A stretch of 21,812 bases of DNA from Methylococcaceae bacterium (lineage in GTDB: Bacteria; Pseudomonadota; Gammaproteobacteria; Methylococcales; Methylomonadaceae), in assembly GCA_947505055.1 (NCBI GenBank), contig CANNLO010000041.1, forward strand, positions 1-21,812. The letters are read 5' to 3'. The translations under genes and the position numbers were made by a program. Under the pieces are notes generated by a model, which did not search any database, was not told the DNA's origin, and saw only the letters and a list, made by a program, of their open reading frames with translations. Of this stretch, positions 14,701 through 21,732 are shown piece after piece. Positions within the stretch are counted from its first letter, which is position 1, and the number at the start of each line of letters is the position of its first letter.

Positions 14701-15756
14701 AAGCTTTCTGGTTAAGTTTAGTTGATTCGGCTCAGGTTCAGGATCGCCCCTGCGTAGGGTTTTAAAAACCATAGACTGCCCCTGACTGATTTTATAGGCA
14801 GGGAGATTTTTCCAGTCGTCCGGTAAATTACTTAAATTGGGATCAATGGCGCTAAGCTGTTCGACTGCAACGACCCGAAGCTGGGGGCGCGCTTCAAAAG
14901 CCCAGATTTCGTCATCGACACCCTCAGTCAGATTAAGCACATTAAGTTCTTTGCTGTTTCGTGCGAGAAGGTCAAGTTGCCAATGACCGGGGCGAAGCTG
15001 GATTAAAAGTTGTCCGTCTGATTCCAGGCGAGCGGGCAACGGGCTTTCTATGCTTAATGGGATGAAGCCGTCCAAAAGTGGGTTGGGTAATTTTACTTCG
15101 CGTTGTTCGCCGGAGACATTCAGGTCCAGTCGGGTTAAAACCTGTGTGGGGACTTCATCAATGATTTTTCGAAACACCTGAATATCCAGCGTATTTTGGA
15201 TATTTTCCGGTTTTATTGAGCCGGTGTCGCTTGCTTTTAGCCATAACTGGCCTTCTTTAAAGCTTGGTGTTGCTATGGCCACCCCGTTTATTCGCAGTTC
15301 GAGCAATCCGTTATCGTCGGGAATTTTTAAATTATCCGGAATAGCTGACCATAAAAATTCTCCCTTGATCACATAATGACCGTTCGCAGCCAGCTTGATT
15401 GAGGGAATGCCGTTTTTATCCATAACCAGAGCGGTGTTGTTATTAGCCGTTACATTGAGCGGCCAGTGTGCTTTGTCGCCCGGCAAGCTGATCCAGCTCT
15501 CTTGATACACTAACACGCTCTGTGAAAAAACGCCCTTTTCGGAGCTTAACGTCAACTGCGTTTGCGTAGGCCAGCTACATTTCTTTTTCTCAAAACTGTT
15601 GTAGAGAAAAGGGCATGGGGGTTCGGGACTGTCCTGTAATACCCAGGCTACCCAGGGTTTAAGCGAATCAGGAACCTGTTCCGGGGTTAACGGCTTTGCC
15701 TGAGTGATGGAGCTAACTAATACTGCGCTTAGAAATAGCCAGATGATACGACTCAT
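11704..15756 (-). CDS. Very large inner-membrane protein of unknown function (1350 aa)
   Basis: I do not recognise this family. A signal peptide covers residues 1-20 (MSRIIWLFLSAVLVSSITQA). A periplasmic part of about 450 residues follows, opening with KPWVAWVLQ and two cysteines (PPCPFLYN, KKCSWP). Hydrophobic helices lie at about 470-510, 525-560, 670-692 and 707-722. A second large beta-rich, probably periplasmic domain spans about 730-1150, and a C-terminal bundle of about six helices lies at 1155-1345 before a basic tail (VAKKIVVETKSDDK). Both soluble parts are rich in short beta-strand patterns and lack obvious catalytic motifs. The start is the second in-frame ATG (15756), which has a strong AGGAGAG 5 bases upstream; an ATG at 15774 lies before that site. 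It is transcribed in the same direction as trpE-trpG upstream (174-base gap) and trmN6 downstream. A role in envelope assembly or polysaccharide handling is possible but unsupported. Confidence 0.8.
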   Translation of the reverse strand: MSRIIWLFLSAVLVSSITQAKPLTPEQVPDSLKPWVAWVLQDSPEPPCPFLYNSFEKKKCSWPTQTQLTLSSEKGVFSQSVLVYQESWISLPGDKAHWPLNVTANNNTALVMDKNGIPSIKLAANGHYVIKGEFLWSAIPDNLKIPDDNGLLELRINGVAIATPSFKEGQLWLKASDTGSIKPENIQNTLDIQVFRKIIDEVPTQVLTRLDLNVSGEQREVKLPNPLLDGFIPLSIESPLPARLESDGQLLIQLRPGHWQLDLLARNSKELNVLNLTEGVDDEIWAFEARPQLRVVAVEQLSAIDPNLSNLPDDWKNLPAYKISQGQSMVFKTLRRGDPEPEPNQLNLTRKLWLDFDGSGYTVNDTITGKMTSGWRLNTLPQTQVGKVQLNSKNQLITQDKSGKQGVEVRAGSIMLDADSRTAGAINEISAVGWEQDFHTVSAELNLPPGWRLLAAIGVDNVPESWLSRWTLLDLFLVLIAALATGRLWNRYWGGLALLSLVLIWHEPGSPQYVWLNILAATALIKVLPQGRFFKLMSWYRNVFCLALIITSVPFMVQQIRTGLYPQLENLVQSPRFTIDASRVDKMAEMDLPAPAAQNLSMMEAPTLNRTIPTISLPDSYSDTEVNLERIDPKAKVQTGPGLPQWQWHKVLLTWNGSVTAQQQLHLWYLTPTLTLLLNFMRVILVAVLALLMFGALEKTNFKSIRPATPLLLWLFLLPMLFMPSPKVYADIPNKVLLDELRTRLLEKPLPPDCLPSCAQIQQMNMVLTDRDITISLQIHAQQTLALPLPAAYEQWFPNQVLIDGKAASGLYRENNYLWMEVDAGEHLVTLNGNTPLSSQFTLPLPLKPNWIHVQQSGWQVIGLQENGQADEQLQFSRINTSGQQKKTLLEPGTLPPFVRVERTLQLGLDWRVTTQILRLSPPDSAVVLAVPLLPGESVTSPGIRVKDGKVEINLPAQQSTLQWESTLEKSENIDFIASDTTQFIEVLKADISPIWHVETSGIAMNQLNGDGQWLPEWHPWPGEKITLQITRPEALQGQTLTLDKSHLSVRPGQRSQEADLNLSLRSSQGAQHTIILPEQAVLQAVAINGQNQPIRQDGRKLTLPVNPGKQEVSISWREAAGISSLFSTPELDLGLAGVNANLNISLGQDRWVLFTVGPTMGPAVLFWGVLLVILLLSSGLGKISLTPLKKLQWFLLLVGLSQIPLQSAGIVIAWLILLGWRKEQTVTGFRYFNMLQISLVGLTLVSLGILFVAVEQGLLGSPDMQVIGNNSTAFNLNWYQDRSIATLPQATLISVPLMTYRLLMLIWSLWLAVSLLNWLKWGWACFSCHGLWNKSVAKKIVVETKSDDK

Positions 15757-15760
15757 AATG

Positions 15761-15767
15761 CTCTCCT
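15761..15767 (-). promoter_or_regulatory. Ribosome binding site that sets the start of the 1350-aa protein
   Basis: The minus strand reads AGGAGAG, then CATT, then ATG (15756). The more upstream in-frame ATG at 15774 has no such site, and starting there would put the charged residues NQE ahead of the signal peptide. Confidence 0.75.
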
Positions 15768-15930
15768 GATTCATAAACCAAAGAAACGAGCATAAAATAA
15801 AGTTAAACCGATAATATAGCTACTACACACTTATGGAATAAGGGTTCACTGGTTAATTTATTTTATGCCTTGTCCAACAAGCTTTTAAATTTCAAAAATC
15901 ACGATTTGTAGGGCTGACGCAGTCAGTTAA

Positions 15931-16521
15931 TCACCGCTCCAAAAAATTTCTCAACATATCATGGCCATGCTCAGTCAAAATCGACTCGGGATGAAATTGA
16001 ACGCCTTCAATATCTAATTGTTTGTGCCTTACGCCCATGATTTCATCCAGATTACCCGCCTCATCCTGTGTCCAGGCAGTTATTTCCAGACACTCTGGTA
16101 AACTTGATTGCTCGATAACCAGTGAATGATAACGAGTCGCTGTAAACGGATTGTTTAATCCTTTAAATACGCCCTGATTGTGATGATAAACCAAGGAGGT
16201 TTTGCCGTGCATAATACTTTTGGCATGGATAATATTGCCGCCGAAAGCGTAACCAATGCTTTGATGCCCCAAGCAAACGCCCAGTATTGGATATTTTTCG
16301 GCAAATTTTAAAATGGCTTCAACCGAGATACCCGCTTCCTTGGGTGTGCAGGGTCCTGGAGAAATAACCAGTTTATCGGGTGACAGTTTTTCTATGTCTT
16401 CAACAGAAACCTGATCGTTACGCACAACGGTGACATCGCCGCCTAGTTCGCCAAAATATTGCACCAGGTTGTAAGTGAAGGAATCATAGTTATCGACCAT
16501 AACGACTTTAATTGAACTCAT
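15931..16521 (-). CDS. trpG: Anthranilate synthase glutaminase component (TrpG/PabA)
   Basis: A 196-residue class I glutamine amidotransferase that releases ammonia from glutamine for anthranilate synthesis with TrpE; in many bacteria it also serves PabB for p-aminobenzoate. Visible are the N-terminal [14 protein letters not shown], the oxyanion motif SPGPCTP, the nucleophile C83 in GVCLGHQ, and the H177/E179 pair in FHPES. Its start overlaps the trpE stop (ATGA), with a good Shine-Dalgarno sequence (AGGGGAG), so the two subunits are translationally coupled. The usual next genes trpD and trpC do not follow; a 174-base gap and the large membrane protein do. Confidence 0.94.
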   Translation of the reverse strand: MSSIKVVMVDNYDSFTYNLVQYFGELGGDVTVVRNDQVSVEDIEKLSPDKLVISPGPCTPKEAGISVEAILKFAEKYPILGVCLGHQSIGYAFGGNIIHAKSIMHGKTSLVYHHNQGVFKGLNNPFTATRYHSLVIEQSSLPECLEITAWTQDEAGNLDEIMGVRHKQLDIEGVQFHPESILTEHGHDMLRNFLER

Positions 16522-18005
16522 GATTGCTCCCCTTCCAGACCTGCTTCAGCCATACTCACGGCGCGAAAGATTGCGCGGCCTTTATTCATGGTTTCATCCC
16601 ATTCGTTTCTGGGTACCGAATCGTAAACGATACCGGCGCCGGCTTGGATATGTAAGCGGTTATTTTTGATCACGGCAGTTCTGATGGCAATGGCGGTATC
16701 CAGATTGCCTGACCAGGCAATGTAGCCGACAGCACCGGCATAAATGCCACGTTTGACCGGTTCCAATTCATCGATAATTTCCATGGCGCGAATTTTTGGC
16801 GCGCCGCTGACGGTACCGGCGGGGAAAGTCGCAGCCAACACATCAAAAGCATTGTCGCCCTGTTGTAGCGTTCCGGTAACATTGGAGACAATATGCATGA
16901 CATGTGAATAGCGTTCAACAATCATTTTGTCGGTTAATTGCACGCTACCAATTTCAGCGACACGTCCGACATCATTGCGACCCAGATCAATCAGCATTAA
17001 ATGCTCGGCCAATTCTTTGGGGTCAGCCAATAATTCTTGTTCCAGCTCAAGATCCTGTTCCGGCGTGACACCACGTCGGCGCGTTCCGGCAATTGGACGC
17101 ACCGTGACCTGGTTATCTTCCAGCCTAACCAAAATTTCCGGGGACGAGCCGACGATATGGAAGTCGTCCAGATTCAGGTAAAACATGTAAGGCGAAGGAT
17201 TCAAACAGCGCAACGCCCGATACAGATTCAGTGGCGAAGCAGTGTAAGGAATGGACATGCGCTGCGATAAAACCACCTGCATGATATCGCCATCGGTGAT
17301 GTATTCTTTGGCTTTTAAAACGGCCTCTTCGAAACCCTGTTGGGTAAAACCCGAGATAAAGTCAGATTCCTCAACTTGTTTGGGTGCGTGATTTTTTTGC
17401 GGCTTGGCTTGCAGTTCGCGCAACTTGGCCGACAAGTCAGCGATGCGCGTAACAGCAAGGTTATAAGCATCAGTTTCTTCAGGATTGGCGTGCGTCAACA
17501 ACAGCATTTTGCCGGACAGGTTATCAAATACCAGTATTTCTTCGGACACCATTAGCAAAATGTCAGGATTTTCCAGGGGATCAGCTTTTCCTGTACGACG
17601 CAGCTTAGGCTCGATATAGCCAATGGTTTCATAGCCGAAATAACCAACCAGACCGCCATTAAAGCGCGGTAAGGTATCAATGTCAGGCACTTTATAACGT
17701 GCTTTAAATTGTTCAATCCAGACCAACGGATTTTCGTGTGTCAGTGTTTCTAGCGCTTGGCCATTTTTTTCCAAACAGATTTGATTGCCGGTGATTTTGA
17801 CAATGGTTTTGCAAGGCAGGCCAATTATAGAATATCGCCCCCATTGCTCGCCGCCATGTACCGACTCAAATAAATACGAATAAGCGCCATCGGCCAATTT
17901 CAGATAGGCGCTTAAAGGCGTATCAAGATCGGCCAGGACTTCGCGGCAAATTGGGATGCGGTTATAGCCCTGTTGGGAGTAATGATTGAATTGTTCTGGG
18001 GTCAT
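16518..18005 (-). CDS. trpE: Anthranilate synthase component I
   Basis: TrpE makes anthranilate from chorismate using ammonia from TrpG, the first committed step to tryptophan. The 495-residue protein has the N-terminal regulatory domain with the LFES form (45-48) of the LLES tryptophan-binding motif, so feedback inhibition by Trp is likely. The C-terminal chorismate-binding domain shows [49 protein letters not shown] and [10 protein letters not shown]. The start is placed at 18005 ([18 protein letters not shown]), as in family members; an in-frame ATG at 18044 would add 13 residues read from inside the vapC relic. No clear Shine-Dalgarno sequence precedes 18005. The stop codon of the vapC relic lies just 4 bases upstream, so trpE may depend on read-in translation or transcription from there. 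Related genomes often have rpe-gph-trpE-trpG; here gph is absent. Confidence 0.94.
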   Translation of the reverse strand: MTPEQFNHYSQQGYNRIPICREVLADLDTPLSAYLKLADGAYSYLFESVHGGEQWGRYSIIGLPCKTIVKITGNQICLEKNGQALETLTHENPLVWIEQFKARYKVPDIDTLPRFNGGLVGYFGYETIGYIEPKLRRTGKADPLENPDILLMVSEEILVFDNLSGKMLLLTHANPEETDAYNLAVTRIADLSAKLRELQAKPQKNHAPKQVEESDFISGFTQQGFEEAVLKAKEYITDGDIMQVVLSQRMSIPYTASPLNLYRALRCLNPSPYMFYLNLDDFHIVGSSPEILVRLEDNQVTVRPIAGTRRRGVTPEQDLELEQELLADPKELAEHLMLIDLGRNDVGRVAEIGSVQLTDKMIVERYSHVMHIVSNVTGTLQQGDNAFDVLAATFPAGTVSGAPKIRAMEIIDELEPVKRGIYAGAVGYIAWSGNLDTAIAIRTAVIKNNRLHIQAGAGIVYDSVPRNEWDETMNKGRAIFRAVSMAEAGLEGEQS

Positions 18006-18009
18006 GGTG

Positions 18010-18192
18010 TTAGGTGAATAGTTGTATATCTTCAATCGTCTCATTTAAAAGACGAAAGTGCTTATCCAATGAATAGATTTTACAATTCTGTTGTTTTGAG
18101 TTTTGGGCAATCAGTAAATCAGGAATGCCAATTCCATTGTTGCCACTTTTAAAATAGTCTATCCAAATAAATGTATCAATCAAAACGCGCAC
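18010..18192 (-). pseudogene. vapC: VapC toxin (PIN domain) with internal in-frame deletion
   Basis: A 60-codon frame starting at GTG (18192). The N-terminus (MRVLIDTFIWIDYFKSGN) is that of a VapC ribonuclease, including the first catalytic aspartate (D6). It then jumps to a C-terminal region (NGIGIPDLLIAQNSKQ, IYSLDKHFRLL) that in the family lies about 70 residues further on. Intact members are about 130 residues. The middle, with the second acidic residue and most of the helical core, is missing, so ribonuclease activity is not expected. The deletion keeps the frame open. Its start overlaps the end of the (frameshift-corrected) vapB frame, as in working vapBC pairs, and its stop lies 4 bases before trpE. 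Confidence 0.82.
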
Positions 18193-18381
18193 TACGGTTT
18201 TTTATCCTGTCTAAGTCGATATCCAAATCAAAGGTGCCTTTATACGATTTCAAATCAGCCACTTTGTTTTTTTAATAAGCTCTTGCAATGCTAAAACAAT
18301 AACTTTAGTTTTTGTTTTACTATCGGTTAGCTGCATAGCTTCTTTTATTAAATCATCTGGCAAATTGAGCGAAGATTTCAT
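18176..18381 (-). pseudogene. vapB: VapB-type antitoxin, frameshifted in a run of seven A
   Basis: From the ATG at 18381 (GGAG 11 bases upstream) the frame gives MKSSLNLPDDLIKEAMQL and, further on, VIVLALQELIKK. This is a ribbon-helix-helix antitoxin N-terminus that binds DNA as a dimer. At a run of seven A (18267-18273) the frame breaks and stops at 18250 after TKWLI. Shifting by one base restores a typical VapB tail (KVADLKSYKGTFDLDIDLDR, then IKNRSARFD) that ends at 18176 inside the vapC start, the overlap expected of an intact operon. The length is one base short of a multiple of three, so a single-base loss is the simplest reading. Slippage on the A run could in principle restore the product. 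An upstream in-frame ATG (18438) would read through the palindromic repeat and is not used. Confidence 0.75.
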
Positions 18382-18405
18382 AGATATATTGCTCCAATAG
18401 AGCCC

Positions 18406-18475
18406 GTAGGTTGGGTTAGCGCTAGCGTAACCCAACACATCAAAGCGACAAATGATGGTTTTCGCTTTCGCTCTA
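18406..18475. repeat. REP-like palindromic repeat
   Basis: GTTGGGTTA (18410-18418) and TAACCCAAC (18428-18436) enclose GCGCTAGCG, itself mostly palindromic (CGCTAGCG), giving a near-perfect 27-base hairpin. The adjoining GTAGG on one side, and a second part (18457-18475) reading on the minus strand GTAGAGCGAAAGCGAAAACC, resemble the extragenic repeats built on GTTGGGTTACGC and GTAGAGCGAAGCG that are scattered in many proteobacterial genomes. It lies between rpe and the vapB relic and may act as a transcript end for rpe. Confidence 0.65.
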
Positions 18476-18480
18476 CAAAA

Positions 18481-19152
18481 TTAAACCGCTTTAGCCAATT
18501 CAACTCGCATTTCGTCGATCACTTTTTTGTAATCCGGCTGGCTGAAGAGAGCTGAACCGGCAACAAAAGTATCAGCGCCAGCTGCTTTAATCTCACGGAT
18601 ATTGTCGACTTTAACGCCGCCGTCAATTTCCAGACGAATGTTCAAACCGCTGTTGTCGATTCTGGCTCTGACTTGGCGTAATTTATCCAAGGCTGATGGA
18701 ATGAAAGACTGACCACCAAAACCGGGGTTAACCGACATCAATAAAATCATGTCCAGTTTGTCCATAACATAATCCAGATAATGCAAAGGTGTGCCTGGAT
18801 TAAAGACCAAGCCTGCCTTGCAACCGCAATCTTTAATCAATTGCAGAGTGCGATCGATATGTACCGAAGCTTCAGGATGAAAAGTAATGATGCTGGCACC
18901 GGCTTTGGCAAAGTCAGGAATTAGACGGTCAACCGGCTCAACCATCAAATGCACGTCAATCGGTGCGGTAACGCCGTGTTTTCTCAGAGCTTCGCAAACC
19001 AAAGGCCCGATAGTCAGGTTTGGGACGAAATGGTTGTCCATGACATCAAAATGCACCACATCGGCGCCGGCTTTTAAAACGTTATCAACTTCTTCGCCCA
19101 ATTTTGCAAAATTAGCTGACAGGATGGAGGGAGCAATCCAGTTTTCGTTCAT
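18481..19152 (-). CDS. rpe: Ribulose-phosphate 3-epimerase
   Basis: Interconverts ribulose 5-phosphate and xylulose 5-phosphate in the pentose phosphate pathway (also used in the ribulose monophosphate and Calvin cycles). The 223-residue TIM-barrel protein starts [16 protein letters not shown] and shows the metal/catalytic residues H34 and D36 ([14 protein letters not shown]), H68 in DVHLMVE, the phosphate loop [11 protein letters not shown] and the second catalytic D177 in EIDGGV. A GAGG ribosome binding site precedes the ATG. It is divergent from the fumarylacetoacetate hydrolase family gene, with a 118-base intergenic region, and is followed by the palindromic repeat and vapBC relic before trpE. 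Confidence 0.95.
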   Translation of the reverse strand: MNENWIAPSILSANFAKLGEEVDNVLKAGADVVHFDVMDNHFVPNLTIGPLVCEALRKHGVTAPIDVHLMVEPVDRLIPDFAKAGASIITFHPEASVHIDRTLQLIKDCGCKAGLVFNPGTPLHYLDYVMDKLDMILLMSVNPGFGGQSFIPSALDKLRQVRARIDNSGLNIRLEIDGGVKVDNIREIKAAGADTFVAGSALFSQPDYKKVIDEMRVELAKAV

Positions 19153-19229
19153 TTTCTGATCCTCTAAAGTTAAAAATCGGTCATTATATCTTTTTTTTTG
19201 TTATAGCTCTTGTGTTTACATTTGCTGAC

Positions 19230-19235
19230 TATAAT
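19230..19235 (+). promoter_or_regulatory. Candidate -10 box for the hydrolase gene
   Basis: A perfect TATAAT lies 36 bases before the ATG at 19271, predicting a start near 19242. No good -35 hexamer is present at 16-18 bases (TCTTGT is nearest), so this is a partial promoter call. Confidence 0.4.
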
Positions 19236-19270
19236 AGCTGCACTTAAAACCATCTGGATTAGCTTAGCTC

Positions 19271-20140
19271 ATGAAACTGGTCACCTTTACCCATAACCAC
19301 GAAACCCGTGTAGGCGCTGTCGTTGATGGCTATGTCGTTGACAGTAAAAATAATACTAAAATCCCGGCAACTATGCTTGAATTTCTGAATGCCGGTGGTC
19401 AGGCGCTGGAGACAATGCAACAACAGATTGATAGCGGCAATGACCGAATCGCGGTGGTTCAGGTTAAGCTGAAGGCGCCGATACCCAGGCCGGGCAAGTA
19501 CTTGGGCATTAGCCTGAATTATGGAGACCATATCAAAGAAACCGGGCGTGATAAACCCGAATTCCCCAGCTTTTTTACCAAACAAAGCACTTGCGTCATC
19601 GGTCATGGCGAGGCTATACATCGCCCCAAAGTTTCCGATAAGCTCGATTATGAAGGCGAACTGGCGTTTGTGATCGGCACCCGTTGCCGCCATGTGCCGA
19701 TCGATAAGGCGGCTCAGGTTATTGCCGGTTTTACTATTGCCAATGATGTTTCAGTGCGCGATTGGCAGTTTCGCTCACCCACTTTTACCGTGGGCAAATC
19801 CTTTGACACCCACGGTCCGCTGGGGCCGTGGCTGGTCACTAGCGATGAAATCAGCGATCCGCATAATCTGGATATTAAAACCTGGATTGACGATGACCTT
19901 CGGCAAAACTCTAATACCCGGCAGATGATTTTTAACTGCTATGAAATGATTGCCTATTTATCGCAAGCGATGACCTTGGAACCCGGTGATGTGATCAGTA
20001 CCGGAACGCCCAGCGGAGTTGGTGTAGGCATGGTGCCACGCGGTTATATGTTACCCGGACAAACCGCCCGTGTTGAAATTGAAGGTATTGGAACACTGGT
20101 TAATCCGGTGATTGAAGAGCCGGAAGAATGGTTAGGCTAA
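19271..20140 (+). CDS. Fumarylacetoacetate hydrolase (FAH) family protein
   Basis: A 289-residue enzyme of the FAH superfamily, whose members hydrolyse or isomerise C-C bonds in beta-keto or acylpyruvate acids. The FAH fold starts at about residue 72 (PRPGKYLGISLNYGDH). Metal-binding acids are E128 and E130 in DYEGELAFVIG and D159 in ANDVSVRDWQ. The substrate-loop region TFTVGKSFDTHGPLGPW and the C-terminal STGTPSGVGVGM complete the signature. The first ~65 residues are the usual N-terminal cap. The substrate cannot be told from the sequence: acylpyruvase, 2-keto-hydratase and ureidoglycolate lyase are all in this family, and no pathway gene is next to it. The start ATG has only a weak ribosome binding site. 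It converges on the RES-Xre pair with a transposase relic between them. Confidence 0.88.
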   Translation: MKLVTFTHNHETRVGAVVDGYVVDSKNNTKIPATMLEFLNAGGQALETMQQQIDSGNDRIAVVQVKLKAPIPRPGKYLGISLNYGDHIKETGRDKPEFPSFFTKQSTCVIGHGEAIHRPKVSDKLDYEGELAFVIGTRCRHVPIDKAAQVIAGFTIANDVSVRDWQFRSPTFTVGKSFDTHGPLGPWLVTSDEISDPHNLDIKTWIDDDLRQNSNTRQMIFNCYEMIAYLSQAMTLEPGDVISTGTPSGVGVGMVPRGYMLPGQTARVEIEGIGTLVNPVIEEPEEWLG

Positions 20141-20184
20141 GCTAAGGATTTTTTGCCATAAAGGCATGATTGTTGCGATGCAGC

Positions 20185-20289
20185 CTTAATAATATATCCA
20201 TTCCCACTCATCAAATCTTTTTATACTTTTTTATAGGTCGATAAAAGGCTATCAATTAAGTCGCTGGAGAATGTTTTTGGTGTAGTCAT
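20185..20289 (-). pseudogene. N-terminal relic of an IS256-family transposase
   Basis: From an ATG at 20289 the minus strand gives MTTPK, then FSSDLIDSLLSTYKK, then V, a stop at 20221-20223, and in the same frame KDLMSGNGYIIK. IS256-type transposases begin with a very similar pattern, of the form FS-x-x-LID-x-LL-x-x-YKKPEDL-x-x-x-NGL-x-K. The match runs about 34 residues and then fades before the hydrolase stop codon; the other ~370 residues, including the DDE catalytic core, are absent from the window. A purine-rich stretch just upstream (GGATCAACTTTTTGAAAACC on the minus strand, near 20312-20331) could be what remains of the element's end, but the inverted repeat was not verified. Confidence 0.65.
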
Positions 20290-20382
20290 TTTTGATCTAT
20301 TTCTATAATTTAGGTTTTCAAAAAGTTGATCCTTTATTTAAAAATTGAAGCGCTCTCGAAACTGATTATTAATAGTTTCATT

Positions 20383-20922
20383 TTATTGCCCGCTCCATGA
20401 CTCAGTACTTTTAGGAAGCCGGCCAAAGTCATCGATCACCCGAACCGAATTCGGTTCTAAAGCAGACCATTGCCATAAAACCAGGTTTTGATTTTTTGCA
20501 GTACAACCGGGCGCAAAACTACGCACCAATATCCCCGCAATCTCAAGTGTGCGTAGTCGTTCGGCTAATCGCCATGTAGGCGGTTCAATCTGTTGAGTCG
20601 CCAAGTCTTCCCAAGAGCAGCCAAGTTCTTGGGAAGAGCTACCCATATTCACCAACTGCTGTTCATCATTGAGGTCGGCGATTTTCGCGCAATCAATCTC
20701 ATAAGCAACTAATGTCATTGGTTGCGGCTTAAAAGGAAATCCTTGCTGCGCTTCCATCCAAGCTGTAGTCGGATCAAGCGATAGATAAAGTGCCGCGCAA
20801 CCGGGCGGATTGAATCTCCCACCATGTTTTTTGGCGCCATTACCAGACAAGGGATCGTAAGACCACATAGGGTGATGCGCACGGTACACCAAACCGGTAA
20901 ACCGGTTAATGCTTATCGTCAA
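20383..20922 (-). CDS. RES-domain toxin of a type II toxin-antitoxin system
   Basis: A 179-residue RES-family protein. Characterised RES toxins break down cellular NAD+, halting growth unless neutralised by an Xre/MbcA-type antitoxin. The conserved residues are visible: R14 in VYRAHHP, the GGRFNPPG loop (34-41), YLS (46-48) and E57 in WMEAQQG, with the C-terminal LVLWQW strand. The length is typical, and nothing suggests inactivation. The start is a TTG overlapping the antitoxin stop (TTGA), which couples toxin translation to antitoxin and probably keeps toxin output low. The pair lies beside a transposase relic, consistent with acquisition by transfer. Confidence 0.88.
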   Translation of the reverse strand: MTISINRFTGLVYRAHHPMWSYDPLSGNGAKKHGGRFNPPGCAALYLSLDPTTAWMEAQQGFPFKPQPMTLVAYEIDCAKIADLNDEQQLVNMGSSSQELGCSWEDLATQQIEPPTWRLAERLRTLEIAGILVRSFAPGCTAKNQNLVLWQWSALEPNSVRVIDDFGRLPKSTESWSGQ

Positions 20923-21284
20923 GCGTAACCACCGTCGGCAATTCGCGCTAGATAGGCTTTCACAGCCTCAGCGCGACCTTCTTTAACCAGATCTTCTGCA
21001 GTTTTATCACCAAATGATGGCAAAGGTTGCGAGCGAAACCAGGCAAATGCGCGTCCTACCCCACCAGACCACTCCGATACTCGGTTGATTATTTCTACCG
21101 TGTCCCTTAATCGTGTTTGCGTGGAACGACTTTTACAGCGGGAACTCTTGGAAACTGAATCGCGTGACAAGCCGGTAACCTCAGCAAGATCGCTTTGAGT
21201 AATGTGCAATACCTTAGCCAACGTATTGGCCGCAATAAACCCTTCGTCAGAAATTACTTGATGTAAAAAACCAGTAGCAGTCAT
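20919..21284 (-). CDS. Xre/MbcA/ParS-type antitoxin of the RES toxin
   Basis: A 121-residue antitoxin and DNA-binding autorepressor. Its N-terminal part holds a helix-turn-helix at about 27-46 (HITQSDLAEVTGLSRDSVSK). Its C-terminal part, about 76-121 (GRAFAWFRSQPLPSFGDKTA, then EDLVKEGRAEAVKAYLARIADGGYA), matches the toxin-binding domain once called DUF2384. Family antitoxins insert this tail to block the RES active site. The ATG has a GAGG ribosome binding site. The antitoxin precedes the toxin and overlaps it by 4 bases, the standard RES-Xre order. Confidence 0.88.
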   Translation of the reverse strand: MTATGFLHQVISDEGFIAANTLAKVLHITQSDLAEVTGLSRDSVSKSSRCKSRSTQTRLRDTVEIINRVSEWSGGVGRAFAWFRSQPLPSFGDKTAEDLVKEGRAEAVKAYLARIADGGYA

Positions 21285-21695
21285 TAATGCCTCGATAATT
21301 AACCTTTTATAGGGTCTAATTATAAGGCATATTGAATATTATGTATTATTTAACTGCTTGAAGGTTACGATATGGTTCCATCACAAAGCTCAAAAAAATA
21401 TCCAGGTAATACAATCATGAAAGACCGGAATCGGCCATTTGAACGCTGTTATTAATGGGTAACTTCTATAAAGATGAATCAGGTTAAATATCAGGAAGAT
21501 TCACTAACTGAATTGCACAGCGGTCGGAAACATCTCAATTAAGCAGCCGTTCGCAAGGGTTCAATTCTAGGATTGCTGATCGTCAATTAACGGCCACCGG
21601 ACCGATAGTTACGAGCAATCAAGGGCAGGTCATTTACCCCTATGTATATTGGGCAACTATGAGTAGTCTTAAAAGGCTATCGGTGCATAACCTGA

Positions 21696-21728
21696 TTTAA
21701 CTGATGCTTCAACCAGCAATCAGTTAAA
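21696..21728. other. Imperfect hairpin near the right edge
   Basis: TTTAACTGA (21696-21704) pairs with TCAGTTAAA (21720-21728), and inside them TGCT pairs with AGCA, with one bulged A and a 6-base loop. It lies just downstream of the stop of the possible partial minus-strand gene, but neither strand has a following T tract, so terminator function is doubtful. Confidence 0.4.
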
Positions 21729-21732
21729 AACT

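Noticed and set aside
15904..15929. Small palindrome CTGAC-GCA-GTCAG after trpG as a terminator
   Set aside because: Only 5 bp of stem and the nearest T run is too far downstream; possibly a repeat fragment, but unsupported.
21372..21455. Short plus-strand frame MVPSQSSKKYPGNT
   Set aside because: 27 codons, no ribosome binding site and no recognisable pattern.
21541..21600. tRNA-like GGTTCAATTC at 21558
   Set aside because: The surrounding bases do not fold into a cloverleaf: no acceptor, D or anticodon stem of the right spacing.
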